NCBI RefSeq assembly: GCF_001507435.1
Contig: NZ_LMWH01000302.1
Coordinates: forward strand, 163,778-227,777
Origin: Streptomyces sp. NRRL F-5122
GTDB taxonomy: Bacteria; Actinomycetota; Actinomycetes; Streptomycetales; Streptomycetaceae
Length of the DNA: 64,000 bases
Direction of reading: 5' to 3'
The position numbers and the translations under genes were made by a program. The notes beneath the pieces were generated by a model. That model saw only the letters and a list, made by a program, of their open reading frames with translations. It was not told where the DNA came from and made no database searches. Of the stretch, positions 25,406 through 34,141 are shown in pieces. How positions within the stretch are numbered: the first letter of the stretch is position 1; each line of letters begins with the position of its first letter.

Positions 25406-26164
25406 GTGAGCTACTCGGTGGGCCAGGTCGCCGGATTCGCCGGCGTGACCGTGCGCACGCTTCACCACTACGACGAGATCGGCCTGCTCGTGCCCAGCGA
25501 GCGCACCCGCGCGGGCCATCGGCGTTACGGCGACGCGGACCTCGACCGGTTGCAGCAGATCCTGTTCTACCGGGAGCTCGGCTTCCCGCTCGAGGAGGTC
25601 GCCGCCCTGCTCGACGACCCGGACGCGGACCCGCGTGTGCATCTGCGCCGCCAGCACGAACTGCTGACCGCCCGGATCGAGAGACTGCAGAGGATGGCGG
25701 CGGCCGTGGAGCACGCCATGGAGGCACGCGCGATGGGCATCAACCTCACGCCCGAGGAGAAGTTCGAGGTCTTCGGGGACAAGGACCCCGAGGCACACGC
25801 CGAGGAGGCCGAGCGCCGCTGGGGCGGCACCGAGCAGTACGCGGAGTCGCAGCGACGCGTCGCCCGCTACACCAAGGACGACTGGAAGCGCATGCAGGCG
25901 GAAGTGGCCTCCTGGGGTGAGCGTTACGTCGCCCTGATGGCCGAAGGAGAGGATCCGTCCGGCGAGCGCGCCATGGACATGGCCGAGGAGCACCGGCAGC
26001 ACATCAGCAAGTGGTTCTACGAGTGCTCCTACGACATCCACCGCGGGCTCGGCGAGATGTACGTCTCCGACGAGCGGTTCAAGGAGTTCTACGACTCCAT
26101 GCGGCCGGGCCTCGCCGAGCATCTGAGGGACGCGATCACGGCCAACGCGGCCCGCCACGCCTGA
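25406..26164 (+). CDS. tipA: TipA, thiopeptide-inducible MerR-family regulator (TipAL/TipAS)
   Basis: A 252-residue MerR regulator. The winged helix is SYSVGQVAGFAGVTVRTLHH through ERTRAGHRRYGDADLDRLQQ, followed by a coiled coil to about 108 and the TipAS drug-binding domain starting MGINLTPEEKFEVFGD. Cys207 (FYECSYDIH) is at the position known to bond covalently to thiostrepton-like antibiotics. An internal ATG at 25733, with GGAGG at 25720-25724 (8-nt spacing), should give the free TipAS form (143 residues, to the same stop), which sequesters drug. The GTG at 25406 follows GAAGGGAG. It is autoactivated through the promoter upstream. Confidence 0.95.
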   Translation: MSYSVGQVAGFAGVTVRTLHHYDEIGLLVPSERTRAGHRRYGDADLDRLQQILFYRELGFPLEEVAALLDDPDADPRVHLRRQHELLTARIERLQRMAAAVEHAMEARAMGINLTPEEKFEVFGDKDPEAHAEEAERRWGGTEQYAESQRRVARYTKDDWKRMQAEVASWGERYVALMAEGEDPSGERAMDMAEEHRQHISKWFYECSYDIHRGLGEMYVSDERFKEFYDSMRPGLAEHLRDAITANAARHA

Positions 26165-26259
26165 CGGGCACCCGGCCCGGGGCGGCCCGCCTCCGGCCGG
26201 GAGCGCCGCCGTCGCGGAACCGGCGCCGTGCCCCGGGTGCCCGTGGCCACCACCCGTGT

Positions 26260-26291
26260 GCCCCGGCCGCGCACCGTGCGCGTGCCGGGGC
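26260..26291. terminator. Hairpin terminator after tipA
   Basis: GCCCCGGC (26260-26267) pairs with GCCGGGGC (26284-26291). The interior CGCGCA/TGCGCG also pairs, giving a nearly continuous 14-bp stem with one bulge, about 95 nt past the tipA stop. Confidence 0.6.
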
Positions 26292-26401
26292 CACCGGTGG
26301 AACCTGGTGCGGAAACCGTGCGTTGATAGCTTTGTGCGGCCACCGTCGTGCAGGCCGCCCCCAGGACGCCGCACTTCCTCTCACATCAGGAGCCCGGAAC
26401 C

Positions 26402-27574
26402 GTGACGACGCTTGCCCTCGGACCGAGCTGGCTGGATCCGAACACCCTGCTGGACAACTTCGGCATATGGGGACTGCTCCTCGTGGTCTTCGCCGAGTCG
26501 GGCCTGCTCATCGGGTTCTTCCTGCCGGGTGACTCGCTGCTGTTCACGTGCGGACTGCTGATCACCTCGAACCAGCTGGACTTCCCGCTGTGGGCGGCCA
26601 TCGTCCTGATCTGCGTCGCCGCGATCCTGGGCGACCAGGCGGGCTACATGTTCGGCAAGAAGGTCGGACCCTCGCTCTTCAACCGGCCGGACTCCCGCCT
26701 CTTCAAGCAGGAGAACGTCACCAAGGCCAACGAGTTCTTCGAGAAGTACGGCCCCAAGTCCCTGGTCCTGGCGCGCTTCGTACCGGTCGTGCGCACGTTC
26801 ACGCCGATCATCGCCGGCGTCAGCGGCATGAAGTACCGCTCGTTCCTGACCTTCAACGTCATCGGCGGCGTCCTGTGGGGTGCGGGCGTCACCCTGCTGG
26901 GCTCCTGGCTGGGCAAGATCGACTTCGTCAAGAACAACATCGAGGCGATCCTGATCCTGATCGTCCTCGTCTCGGTGGTCCCGATCGCCATCGAGTTCCT
27001 GCGCGCCCGCTCCAAGGCCAGGAAGAACCCGAACCCGGACCAGCCGGAGACGCCGGCCTGGCAGCAGCCGGTGCAGGGCGTGCAGCAGCAGCCGGTCATG
27101 GACGACGCGACCACCCGGCTGCGCCCCGTCGCTCCGGCCTACCAGGACCGCGGCCAGTACCCGCCCTACGCCGACCGGAGCCGGGCCCACCAGCGGAACC
27201 AGCAGCCGTACGACCAGAACCAGGGCCACGACCCGTATCAGGGCCACGACGCGTACCAGGGCCACGACGCGTACCAGGGCCACGACGCGTACCAGGGCCA
27301 CCCGAACCATGGCCATGACGCGTATCAGGGCCACCCGGGCCAGGGTCACCCGGACCGCGGCTACGACGGACACCAGGGCTACGACCCGGCTCCGGGCCAT
27401 GACGTGCACCAGGGTTACGACCAGAACCAGAACCAGAACCAGGGCCGTCCGTACGCCCAGCAGTCCCCGCACCAGGGCCGTGGGCCGCAGCAGCAGCCGT
27501 ACGACACCGACCCGACGTACGGGCAGCAGCAGCCCCAGCAGTACCCCTACGGCCAGGGCTACCCGCAGAACTGA
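26402..27574 (+). CDS. DedA-family membrane protein with repetitive Q/H/Y-rich C-terminal tail
   Basis: A 390-residue protein; DedA proteins are usually 200-220 residues. The DedA core (about 1-215) has WGLLLVVFAESGLLIGFFLP, GDSLLFTCGLLI, the family motif EKYGPKSLVLARFVPVVRTF with TPIIAGVSGMKYRSFL, and a final helix before the basic FLRARSKARK. DedA proteins maintain membrane energetics and are implicated in undecaprenyl-phosphate recycling. The last 175 residues are a cytoplasmic low-complexity tail rich in Gln, Gly, His and Tyr with GHDAYQ repeats. GTG 26402 follows AGGAG at 9-nt spacing. Confidence 0.9.
   Translation: MTTLALGPSWLDPNTLLDNFGIWGLLLVVFAESGLLIGFFLPGDSLLFTCGLLITSNQLDFPLWAAIVLICVAAILGDQAGYMFGKKVGPSLFNRPDSRLFKQENVTKANEFFEKYGPKSLVLARFVPVVRTFTPIIAGVSGMKYRSFLTFNVIGGVLWGAGVTLLGSWLGKIDFVKNNIEAILILIVLVSVVPIAIEFLRARSKARKNPNPDQPETPAWQQPVQGVQQQPVMDDATTRLRPVAPAYQDRGQYPPYADRSRAHQRNQQPYDQNQGHDPYQGHDAYQGHDAYQGHDAYQGHPNHGHDAYQGHPGQGHPDRGYDGHQGYDPAPGHDVHQGYDQNQNQNQGRPYAQQSPHQGRGPQQQPYDTDPTYGQQQPQQYPYGQGYPQN
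27221..27301 (+). repeat. 18-bp tandem repeat encoding QGHDAY
   Basis: Four consecutive copies of an 18-bp unit (CAGGGCCACGACGCGTAC; the first copy differs slightly) at 27221-27292, plus half a unit. Looser GH-rich copies continue to about 27420. Confidence 0.9.
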
Positions 27575-27589
27575 CCCGCGCGTGTGCTC

Positions 27590-27619
27590 CCGGGGGACCG
27601 TCCGGCACGGCTCCCCCGG
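27590..27619. terminator. Bidirectional hairpin between dedA and thrE-type genes
   Basis: CCGGGGGA (27590-27597) pairs with TCCCCCGG (27612-27619), with an inner CCGT/ACGG pair and a 5-nt loop. It lies between two convergent stop codons. Confidence 0.7.
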
Positions 27620-27620
27620 T

Positions 27621-29381
27621 TCAGAATCCGCGCGTCCGCTTGGCCGCCCGCCGTCCCCTGGCGGAGCCCACGCGCAGGAAGAGCCGTGAGATCTCCGACC
27701 CCAGGTTCACGCCGATCGCGATGGCCATGGCGAGCGAGGCGGCCTTGGCCAGCGAGACCAGCCCCTTGTCCAGGTTGTTCTGGGCGATCGACAGCAGCCC
27801 GAAGTACGTCGCGGAACCGGGCAGCAGCGGCCCGATCGCCGCGGTCGTGTACGGCAGCGCGGACGCGAACCGGTAGCGCGAGAGCAACTGCCCGAACAGG
27901 CCCACCAGACCCGCGGCCACGGCGGTGGAGGCGACCGGCGAGAGCCCGCCCGGATAGTGCATGGCCCCGTACACGGTCCAGGCCACACCCCCGTTGAGGG
28001 TCACCCAGAGCACGGTGGACCGCTCCTGCTGGAGCAGCACGGCGAAGGTCAGGGACAGCAGCATGGACGCGCCGATCTGGACGACCGGCCGCTGGGAGAG
28101 GTTGAGGGCCGCGTCCGGATTCAGCTGGGCGCCCAGCTTCACGCCGAAGTACAGGATCACCAGGACGCCGATGACGATGCCCACGAAGAAGTACATGACC
28201 TCCAGCAGGCGCGCCGCCGCGGTGATGTAGAAGCCGGTCAGTCCGTCCTGGACGCCCGCCACGAGCGCCCGCCCGGGCAGCAGCGCGAACAGACCACCGG
28301 TGATCACCGCGGAGGCCTTCACGTCCACCTGGGCGACCGTGAGCGCGACACCGATCGCGGCCGGGGGCATCGCGGCCACCGTGAACTGGTAGAACTCCGG
28401 CAGCCCGCGCCCCGCGCACAACCAGGCCAGCCGGTCGCCGAGCATCGCACCCAGCGCGGCCGCGATGAACACGATCGCATCACCGCCGACCAGCACGGAG
28501 GCCGCACCGGCGAGCAGCCCGCTCGCCCCGGTCAGCGCCCAGCCGGGGTAGGGGTGCCGATTGCGGCGGATCTCGGCGAGCCGCCGGTAGGCCTCCTCCA
28601 GGGAGACCGCCGTCTCGGGGTCGCTGAGGTCGTCCACGAGCCGGAACACGGCCGCGAGACGCGTGTAGTCGGTGCCGCGGCGGCGGACGGTCCGGGAAGC
28701 CGTCACGGGGTCGTCGACCAGGGACGGCTGATACGTGATCGACAGCAGTGTGAAGGTGGCGGTGGGCTCGCAGCGGTCCAGGCCGTAGGACCGGCAGACC
28801 GCGAACATGGCCGCCTCCACGTCCTCGGCGCCCTCGCCGCCCGCGAGCAGCAGTTCGCCGATACGGAGCGTCAGGTCGAGCACACGCGGCACGGCGGGCC
28901 CCGACTCGTCGTCCTTGTGCACCGGCTCCGGGGCGGGCCGCTCGGTCACCGGCATGCGCAGCATCGTGCGCATCCGGTCCTGCCAGGGCGCCTCCTTGGT
29001 CAGCCGGACCGCGGGGATCCCGGAGGGCGGTGTGAACGCGGGCGGGGCCTGCCCCGAGGTGTACGTGCTCGGCCGGCTGAAGGCCGACCCCTCCGGTTCG
29101 GCGAGCGGCTGCGGGGTCTCCATGCCCTTCGGCAGGGCGAACTCCGATGTCGTCTCCGGCTCCGCACCGGTCGCGTGCGGCACATCGAGGCCCACGGGGA
29201 CGGCGAACTCGGAGGTCGTGGACGAGTCGGTGACGGTCGGGGGCGGCGTGCGCAGGCCCTCGGGAAGGGAGAATCCGGATGTCGAGGACGGGTCGTCCTC
29301 ACCGCCGCGCCCGACGGGTGCGAACGTGCTCCTCGCCTGGTCCGACCGCGGTTTGCGGTCCTCCGCGTCCGGCTCCGCCAC
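27621..29381 (-). CDS. ThrE-type threonine/serine exporter with repeat-bearing N-terminal extension
   Basis: A 586-residue membrane protein combining the two halves of the ThrE family (DUF1212 N-domain and ThrE_2 C-domain). The soluble family region DLTLRIGELLLAGGEGAEDV with CEPTATFTLLSITY (about 165-225) precedes roughly ten helices in two blocks (for example GWALTGASGLLAGAASVLVG and VMYFFVGIVIGVLVILYFGV). It would export Thr/Ser or small peptides using the proton gradient. Residues 1-160 are a Pro-rich cytoplasmic extension with three exact-period repeats of S-x-F-x-x-P-x-G-L-x-x-P. The start is GTG 29381. It converges on the dedA gene. Confidence 0.87.
   Translation of the reverse strand: MAEPDAEDRKPRSDQARSTFAPVGRGGEDDPSSTSGFSLPEGLRTPPPTVTDSSTTSEFAVPVGLDVPHATGAEPETTSEFALPKGMETPQPLAEPEGSAFSRPSTYTSGQAPPAFTPPSGIPAVRLTKEAPWQDRMRTMLRMPVTERPAPEPVHKDDESGPAVPRVLDLTLRIGELLLAGGEGAEDVEAAMFAVCRSYGLDRCEPTATFTLLSITYQPSLVDDPVTASRTVRRRGTDYTRLAAVFRLVDDLSDPETAVSLEEAYRRLAEIRRNRHPYPGWALTGASGLLAGAASVLVGGDAIVFIAAALGAMLGDRLAWLCAGRGLPEFYQFTVAAMPPAAIGVALTVAQVDVKASAVITGGLFALLPGRALVAGVQDGLTGFYITAAARLLEVMYFFVGIVIGVLVILYFGVKLGAQLNPDAALNLSQRPVVQIGASMLLSLTFAVLLQQERSTVLWVTLNGGVAWTVYGAMHYPGGLSPVASTAVAAGLVGLFGQLLSRYRFASALPYTTAAIGPLLPGSATYFGLLSIAQNNLDKGLVSLAKAASLAMAIAIGVNLGSEISRLFLRVGSARGRRAAKRTRGF
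29112..29279 (-). repeat. Three 22-residue repeats in the ThrE-like extension
   Basis: SGFSLPEGLRTP (residues 35-46), SEFAVPVGLDVP (57-68) and SEFALPKGMETP (79-90) recur with a period of exactly 22 residues (66 bp). Confidence 0.8.
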
Positions 29382-29458
29382 CAGTTTCCGTCCCGCCTTT
29401 CGTGGTCGTGCTTTCCCTGCTTACCGGCTTACGCCTCAGTATGCGCACGAACGCGAAC

Positions 29459-29492
29459 GGGCCGCGCCACCCCCAACGGGGTCACGCGGCCC
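29459..29492. terminator. Hairpin terminator after ppa
   Basis: GGGCCGCG (29459-29466) pairs with CGCGGCCC (29485-29492), with an inner ACCCC/GGGGT stem, starting 18 nt past the ppa stop on the minus strand. Confidence 0.7.
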
Positions 29493-29510
29493 GCAGGACG
29501 GCAGCGGGGG

Positions 29511-30002
29511 TCAGTGACCGCCCTGCTCCTTCAAGCGCTTGTACGAGCGTTCGATCTCGGCCTCCGCGTCCGCGCGGCCCACCCAGTTGGCGCCCTCGAC
29601 GGACTTGCCGGGCTCCAGGTCCTTGTAGACCTCGAAGAAGTGCTGGATCTCCAGGCGGTCGAACTCGGACACGTGGTGGATGTCCCTCAGGTGCTCCACG
29701 CGCGGGTCGGAAGCCGGCACGCACAGCAGCTTGTCGTCGCCGCCGGCCTCGTCCGTCATACGGAACATGCCGATGGCGCGGCACTTGATGAGACAGCCGG
29801 GGAAGGTCGGCTCCTCCAGGATGACCAGGGCGTCCAGCGGGTCCCCGTCCTCGCCGAGGGTGTTCTCGACGAAGCCGTAGTCGGCCGGGTAGCTGGTCGA
29901 GGTGAAGAGTCGACGGTCCAGGCGGATCCGACCGGTCTCGTGGTCCACCTCGTACTTGTTCCGCGAACCCTTCGGGATCTCGATCGTGACGTCGAACTCC
30001 AC
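29511..30002 (-). CDS. ppa: Inorganic pyrophosphatase (family I)
   Basis: A 163-residue soluble family I pyrophosphatase, hydrolysing PPi to phosphate and so driving biosynthetic reactions. The N-terminus [20 protein letters not shown], the metal site [12 protein letters not shown], and the acidic [18 protein letters not shown] match the family, and the length equals that of the characterised Streptomyces enzyme. The GTG at 30002 has GGAGGAG 5-6 nt upstream, which favours it over the ATG at 30017. It is transcribed alone. Confidence 0.95.
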   Translation of the reverse strand: MEFDVTIEIPKGSRNKYEVDHETGRIRLDRRLFTSTSYPADYGFVENTLGEDGDPLDALVILEEPTFPGCLIKCRAIGMFRMTDEAGGDDKLLCVPASDPRVEHLRDIHHVSEFDRLEIQHFFEVYKDLEPGKSVEGANWVGRADAEAEIERSYKRLKEQGGH

Positions 30003-30087
30003 CGGTGGCTCCTCCATGATCAACACATAGTTCTGGTGGTTAAGTGTCCCTCACGCAGGTGTGTGATCGCGAAAGGGGCTGGTGGTC

Positions 30088-31704
30088 GTGCCGGAGCTGA
30101 GGGCCTGGCGGGCCGCGCGACCGCGTGTGGCGCGGGTAGCGCGTGCCGTGAAACCGCGTATCGCGCGCGTGGCCAGGACCGTGAGACCCCGTGCGCGGCG
30201 GATCACCGAGGCCGCGAGACCGCGCGTGACGCGGATCACCCGGGTGGTGACACCGCGTTCCGGAGGCCTCACCACCCCGCAGGTGACGGCGATCGCCGTC
30301 ACCCTGGGCCTGGCGCTCGCGGTCTGGACCGCGACCGCTGCCGGTCCCTGGGACTCCTCGGGTCAGCGTACGGCCGAGCGCGACCGGGCCGCAGCGTGGG
30401 ACCGCGAGGGTGGCACAGATCACGGGGGCCGTACCGGGCGGGCGGCCGACGCCCCTGTCGCCGCTCCCAGCGCCGCGCCCGTTCTGGCCGGAGTCGGCGC
30501 CGCCACCACCAAGTCCGCGCCGCTCGGACAGCCCCTGAACGTCGTCCTGGACAAACTGCTCGACGACGGTTCCCTCGGCCCGAGGCGCACCGCGGCCGTC
30601 GTCGACGTGGCCACCGGCAGACACCTGTACGACAAGGGTGCCGATCAGGCGCTTACCCCCGCCTCCACCACGAAGATCGCCACGGCCGTCGCCGTGCTCT
30701 CCGCGGCCGGCACCGACCACCGCCTCACCACACGCACCGTGCTCGAGCCCGGCACCGACAAGGTGGTGCTGGTGGGCGGCGGCGACCCGACCCTGACCGC
30801 CCGCAAGAAGACCGACGGCTGGGCCGGTCTGCGCACCCTCGCCGACCGGACCGCCGCGGCGCTCAAGAAGCGCCACCTGTCCTCGGTGACCCTCTCGTAC
30901 GACACCTCGCTGTTCGCCGGTGAGGTGCTGCACCCGATCGGCGTCAACCCCAATCTCGCGCCCGTCACCGCCCTGATGGTCGACGAGGGCCGCACGGACG
31001 GCTCCACCAGCGGGCCGGCCCCGCGCAGCGGGGACCCGGCGGCCGACGCGGATCGGACGTTCGGGGACCTGCTGCACGAGCGCGGTATCCGCACCTCGGC
31101 CCCCGGCGCCTCCGGCGCGAAGGCCTCGGCCCGCGCGCAGACCCTCGCCTCGGTCCAGTCCCCTCCGCTGTCCGCCGTGGTCGAGCGGATGCTGACCAAC
31201 AGCGACAACGACATCGCCGAGGCCCTCGCCCGGCAGACCGCCGTCGCCACCGGCGGGCAGCCGAGCTTCGCCGGGGGCGCGGCCGCCGTCGCCGACCGGC
31301 TCCGCAAGCTCGGACTCCCGCTCGGCGGCGCGCAGTTCCACGACGGCAGCGGTCTCGACCGCGAGGACAAGCTCACCGCCGGCCTGCTGACGTCCCTGCT
31401 GGCGAGCGCCGGCTCACCGGCGCACCCCGAACTCCGACCGGTTCTGACGGGGCTGCCGGTGGCCGGGTTCACGGGCACCCTCAGCGATCGCTACGAGGAG
31501 GCGGCCGAACGCTCCGGCATCGGCGTCGTACGAGCCAAGACGGGCACCCTGACCGGCGTCAACACGCTCGCCGGGACGGTGGTCGACGCCGACGGGCGCC
31601 TGCTGGCGTTCGCGTTCCTGACGGACGGCTCGATGGACCAGACCTCGGCCAGAGCGGCACTTGACCGTACGGCGGCGGCACTGGCGGGCTGCGGCTGCCG
31701 TTGA
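30088..31704 (+). CDS. dacB: D-alanyl-D-alanine carboxypeptidase/endopeptidase (PBP4, peptidase S13)
   Basis: A 538-residue class C penicillin-binding protein trimming peptidoglycan stem peptides. Active-site motifs are all present: SxxK in TPASTTKIATA (about 190), SxN in LTNSDNDIAEALA (about 372) and KTG in VRAKTGTLTG (about 483). The N-terminus is unusual: 54 very basic residues built of four 11-residue repeats, then one transmembrane helix (VTAIAVTLGLALAVWTATAA), so the enzyme is a single-pass membrane protein. I prefer GTG 30088 (AAAGGGG 9 nt upstream) to GTG 30082 (3 nt). It is divergent from ppa. Confidence 0.9.
   Translation: MPELRAWRAARPRVARVARAVKPRIARVARTVRPRARRITEAARPRVTRITRVVTPRSGGLTTPQVTAIAVTLGLALAVWTATAAGPWDSSGQRTAERDRAAAWDREGGTDHGGRTGRAADAPVAAPSAAPVLAGVGAATTKSAPLGQPLNVVLDKLLDDGSLGPRRTAAVVDVATGRHLYDKGADQALTPASTTKIATAVAVLSAAGTDHRLTTRTVLEPGTDKVVLVGGGDPTLTARKKTDGWAGLRTLADRTAAALKKRHLSSVTLSYDTSLFAGEVLHPIGVNPNLAPVTALMVDEGRTDGSTSGPAPRSGDPAADADRTFGDLLHERGIRTSAPGASGAKASARAQTLASVQSPPLSAVVERMLTNSDNDIAEALARQTAVATGGQPSFAGGAAAVADRLRKLGLPLGGAQFHDGSGLDREDKLTAGLLTSLLASAGSPAHPELRPVLTGLPVAGFTGTLSDRYEEAAERSGIGVVRAKTGTLTGVNTLAGTVVDADGRLLAFAFLTDGSMDQTSARAALDRTAAALAGCGCR
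30118..30249 (+). repeat. Four 33-bp repeats encoding basic 11-residue units
   Basis: RPRVARVARAV, KPRIARVARTV, RPRARRITEAA and RPRVTRITRVV follow each other without gaps (residues 11-54 of the PBP4 homologue), each starting (R/K)PR and keeping Arg at position 6. Position 9 is Arg in three of the four units. Confidence 0.85.
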
Positions 31705-31724
31705 CAGCCGCGGCAGCGGCCCCA

Positions 31725-31745
31725 GGGGCCCGGATTCCGGGCCCC
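31725..31745. terminator. Hairpin terminator after dacB
   Basis: A perfect 9-bp stem, GGGGCCCGG (31725-31733) with CCGGGCCCC (31737-31745), and a 3-nt loop, 21 nt past the stop codon. Confidence 0.75.
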
Positions 31746-31796
31746 GACGGTGTCGCACCCTCTCCGCGCTCGCGCACGAGCACGTACCGTTGACGC

Positions 31797-32921
31797 ATGA
31801 CGAGCATCGGTGGTGCCCAGATGGTCGACTGGAATCTCGCGGTGGCGACCGCGACGCGGCTCGTACGGCCGGGCCCCGAAGTGAGCCGCGACGAGGCCCG
31901 GGCCGTCGTCGCGGAGTTGCGCCGGCACGCGAAGTCCTCGGAGGAGCATGTCCGGGGCTTTACCCGGATGGGCGAGGAGGGCGTGCACGACACCCCCGTG
32001 CTCGTCGTCGACCGCCCCGGCTGGGTCCGGGCGAACGTCGCCGGGTTCCGGGAGATCCTCAGGCCCCTGTTGGACAAGATGCAGGAGCGGCGCGGCAGCA
32101 CGCCCGGCGGAGCCGTGCTCGGTGCCGTCGGCGGCAAGGTCACCGGCGTGGAGCTGGGCATGCTCCTGTCGTTCCTGTCCTCCCGGGTCCTCGGGCAGTA
32201 CGAGACCTTCGCGCCCGCCACCCGCGAACTGCCCGCGGGTGACAACGGCGGCGGCCGCCTCCTGCTGGTCGCGCCGAACATCGTGCACGTTGAGCGCGAG
32301 CTGGACGTGCGCCCGCATGACTTCCGGCTCTGGGTCTGCCTGCACGAGGAGACGCACCGCACGCAGTTCACCGCGGTGCCCTGGCTGCGCGACCACCTGG
32401 AGGGCGAGATCCAGTCCTTCCTGGCGGAGACCGAGATCGACCCCATGACGGTCCTGGAGCGCATCAGGGAGGCGGCACAGTCGCTCGCCGGCGGCCGCCC
32501 CGAGGGCGAGGAGGACGACGACGGGCGCTCTTTCGTGGAGCTCGTCCAGACGCCCGCCCAGCGGGAGATCCTCGGCCGGCTGACCGCGGTGATGTCCCTC
32601 CTGGAGGGCCACGCCGACTTCGTGATGGACGGCGTCGGCCCCGATGTGGTCCCGTCCGTCGCGGAGATCCGCGAGAAGTTCCAGCAGCGCCGTGCCAAGG
32701 GCGCCTCCCGGCTCGACCTCGCCCTGCGCAAACTGCTGGGCCTGGACGCCAAACTCAGGCAGTACCGCGACGGCGAGCGGTTCGTGCGGGCGGTCGTCGA
32801 GCAGGTCGGCATGGACGGTTTCAACCGGGTGTGGACTTCCCCGAACACCCTCCCGACCAAGGCGGAGATCGCCAAACCGGCGGACTGGGTCGCGCGGGTG
32901 CACCGCAAGGCGGACTCGTGA
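31797..32921 (+). CDS. DUF2342 zincin-like metalloprotease family protein
   Basis: A 374-residue protein of the actinobacterial DUF2342 family (sometimes labelled F420-biosynthesis associated, which is only a phylogenetic correlation). It has a zinc-protease-like HExxH motif HEETH at residues 183-187 (WVCLHEETHRTQF), a downstream Glu/His-rich helix (SLLEGHADFVMDGVG) that could supply the third ligand, and a conserved N-terminus MVDWNLAVATATRLVRPGPE. Substrate and role are unknown. TACCGT ends 6 nt before the ATG and no ribosome site is seen, so it is probably leaderless. tilS follows 191 nt later on the same strand. Confidence 0.85.
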   Translation: MTSIGGAQMVDWNLAVATATRLVRPGPEVSRDEARAVVAELRRHAKSSEEHVRGFTRMGEEGVHDTPVLVVDRPGWVRANVAGFREILRPLLDKMQERRGSTPGGAVLGAVGGKVTGVELGMLLSFLSSRVLGQYETFAPATRELPAGDNGGGRLLLVAPNIVHVERELDVRPHDFRLWVCLHEETHRTQFTAVPWLRDHLEGEIQSFLAETEIDPMTVLERIREAAQSLAGGRPEGEEDDDGRSFVELVQTPAQREILGRLTAVMSLLEGHADFVMDGVGPDVVPSVAEIREKFQQRRAKGASRLDLALRKLLGLDAKLRQYRDGERFVRAVVEQVGMDGFNRVWTSPNTLPTKAEIAKPADWVARVHRKADS

Positions 32922-33112
32922 GCCTCGCGCGAGCGTAGGGAAATGAATCAGGCCTTCGGCAGGTGAACGCCTCGCCAATCACCCGTCCGAGGGACCGTGG
33001 GGCATGGGTAGGCGTGCGATGCTCGGGGAACGGCCCGTTTCTGTCACCATTTACACACTCTGAGTGACCGGCTTCGGGTACACCCCCCGAAAACTTCAGA
33101 AGGGAACCGGAC

Positions 33113-34141
33113 ATGGGTCCCCATCCTGCGGTCGCGGCGATACGCCTGGCGGTGCGCCGCGTCCTCCACGACATCCTCACCGAGGCGTCCACCGAGCACA
33201 CCAGGGCTCGGGTCCACGAGCGTCCGTTCGCGCCGCTCGTGCTCGTGGCGTGCTCGGGTGGCGCCGATTCCATGGCGCTCGCCTCCGCCCTGGCCTTCGA
33301 GGCGCCCAAACTCGGCATCCGCGCCGGCGGCATCACGGTCGACCACGGTCTGCAGCCCGGCTCCGACCTGCGCGCGGAGGAAGTCGCCCTGCGCATGCGC
33401 GAGCTCGGACTGGCCCCGATCGAGTCCATCGCCGTGAGCGTGGGCCGCGACGGCGGCCCCGAAGCAGCCGCCCGGGACGCGCGCTACGCCGCCCTCGACG
33501 CCGCGGCCGAGCGCCACGGCGCCGCCGCGATCCTTCTCGGACACACCCGCGACGACCAAGCCGAAACCGTCCTGCTCGGTCTCGCCCGCGGTTCCGGGAT
33601 CCGCTCCCTGTCGGGAATGGCCGCGGTCTCGGGGGCCGGCGGCCGTTACCGCCGCCCCTTCCTGCATCTCGACCGGCACACCGCCCGCAAGGCCTGCATG
33701 GAGCAGTCGCTGCCCGTCTGGGACGACCCGCACAACACCGATCCGGCCTACACGCGCTCGCGGCTGCGCCACGAGGGCCTGCCCGCCCTCGAGAAGGCGC
33801 TCGGCAAGGGTGTCGTCGAGGCCCTCGCGCGTACGGCGCAGCTCTCCCGCGACGACGCCGACGCCCTCGACGCCTGGGCCAGCCAGGTGGAGACCTCCGT
33901 GCGCGACGCCTCGGGCCTCCTGGAATGCGCCAAGCTCTATGCGCTGCCCCCGGCCGTGCGCCGCCGGGTGCTGCGCCGCGCCGCCATCGAGGCGGGCGCG
34001 CCGGCCGGCTCGCTCTTCGCCCGTCACATCGAGGAAGTCGACCGCCTGATCACCGGCTGGCGGGGCCAGGGAGCCATCAATCTCCCGGGCAAAGTGGTCG
34101 CCCAGCGCCAGGGTGGCAGACTGGTGATTCGGCAAGGCTGA
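33113..34141 (+). CDS. tilS: tRNA(Ile)-lysidine synthetase
   Basis: A 342-residue PP-loop ATPase that converts C34 of the CAU-anticodon isoleucine tRNA to lysidine, an essential decoding step. The PP-loop [15 protein letters not shown] (about 43-57), the HGLQPGS region, [20 protein letters not shown] and the [19 protein letters not shown] segment are diagnostic. The C-terminal domain is short, as in other actinobacteria. It is followed 227 nt later by hpt, the usual tilS-hpt-ftsH order. Confidence 0.95.
   Translation: MGPHPAVAAIRLAVRRVLHDILTEASTEHTRARVHERPFAPLVLVACSGGADSMALASALAFEAPKLGIRAGGITVDHGLQPGSDLRAEEVALRMRELGLAPIESIAVSVGRDGGPEAAARDARYAALDAAAERHGAAAILLGHTRDDQAETVLLGLARGSGIRSLSGMAAVSGAGGRYRRPFLHLDRHTARKACMEQSLPVWDDPHNTDPAYTRSRLRHEGLPALEKALGKGVVEALARTAQLSRDDADALDAWASQVETSVRDASGLLECAKLYALPPAVRRRVLRRAAIEAGAPAGSLFARHIEEVDRLITGWRGQGAINLPGKVVAQRQGGRLVIRQG

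Noticed and set aside
27957..30923. Very long + strand frame over the ThrE-like and ppa genes
   Set aside because: It is antisense to two well-supported genes and then runs out of frame into dacB; the peptide is Arg/Gly/His-rich shadow sequence.
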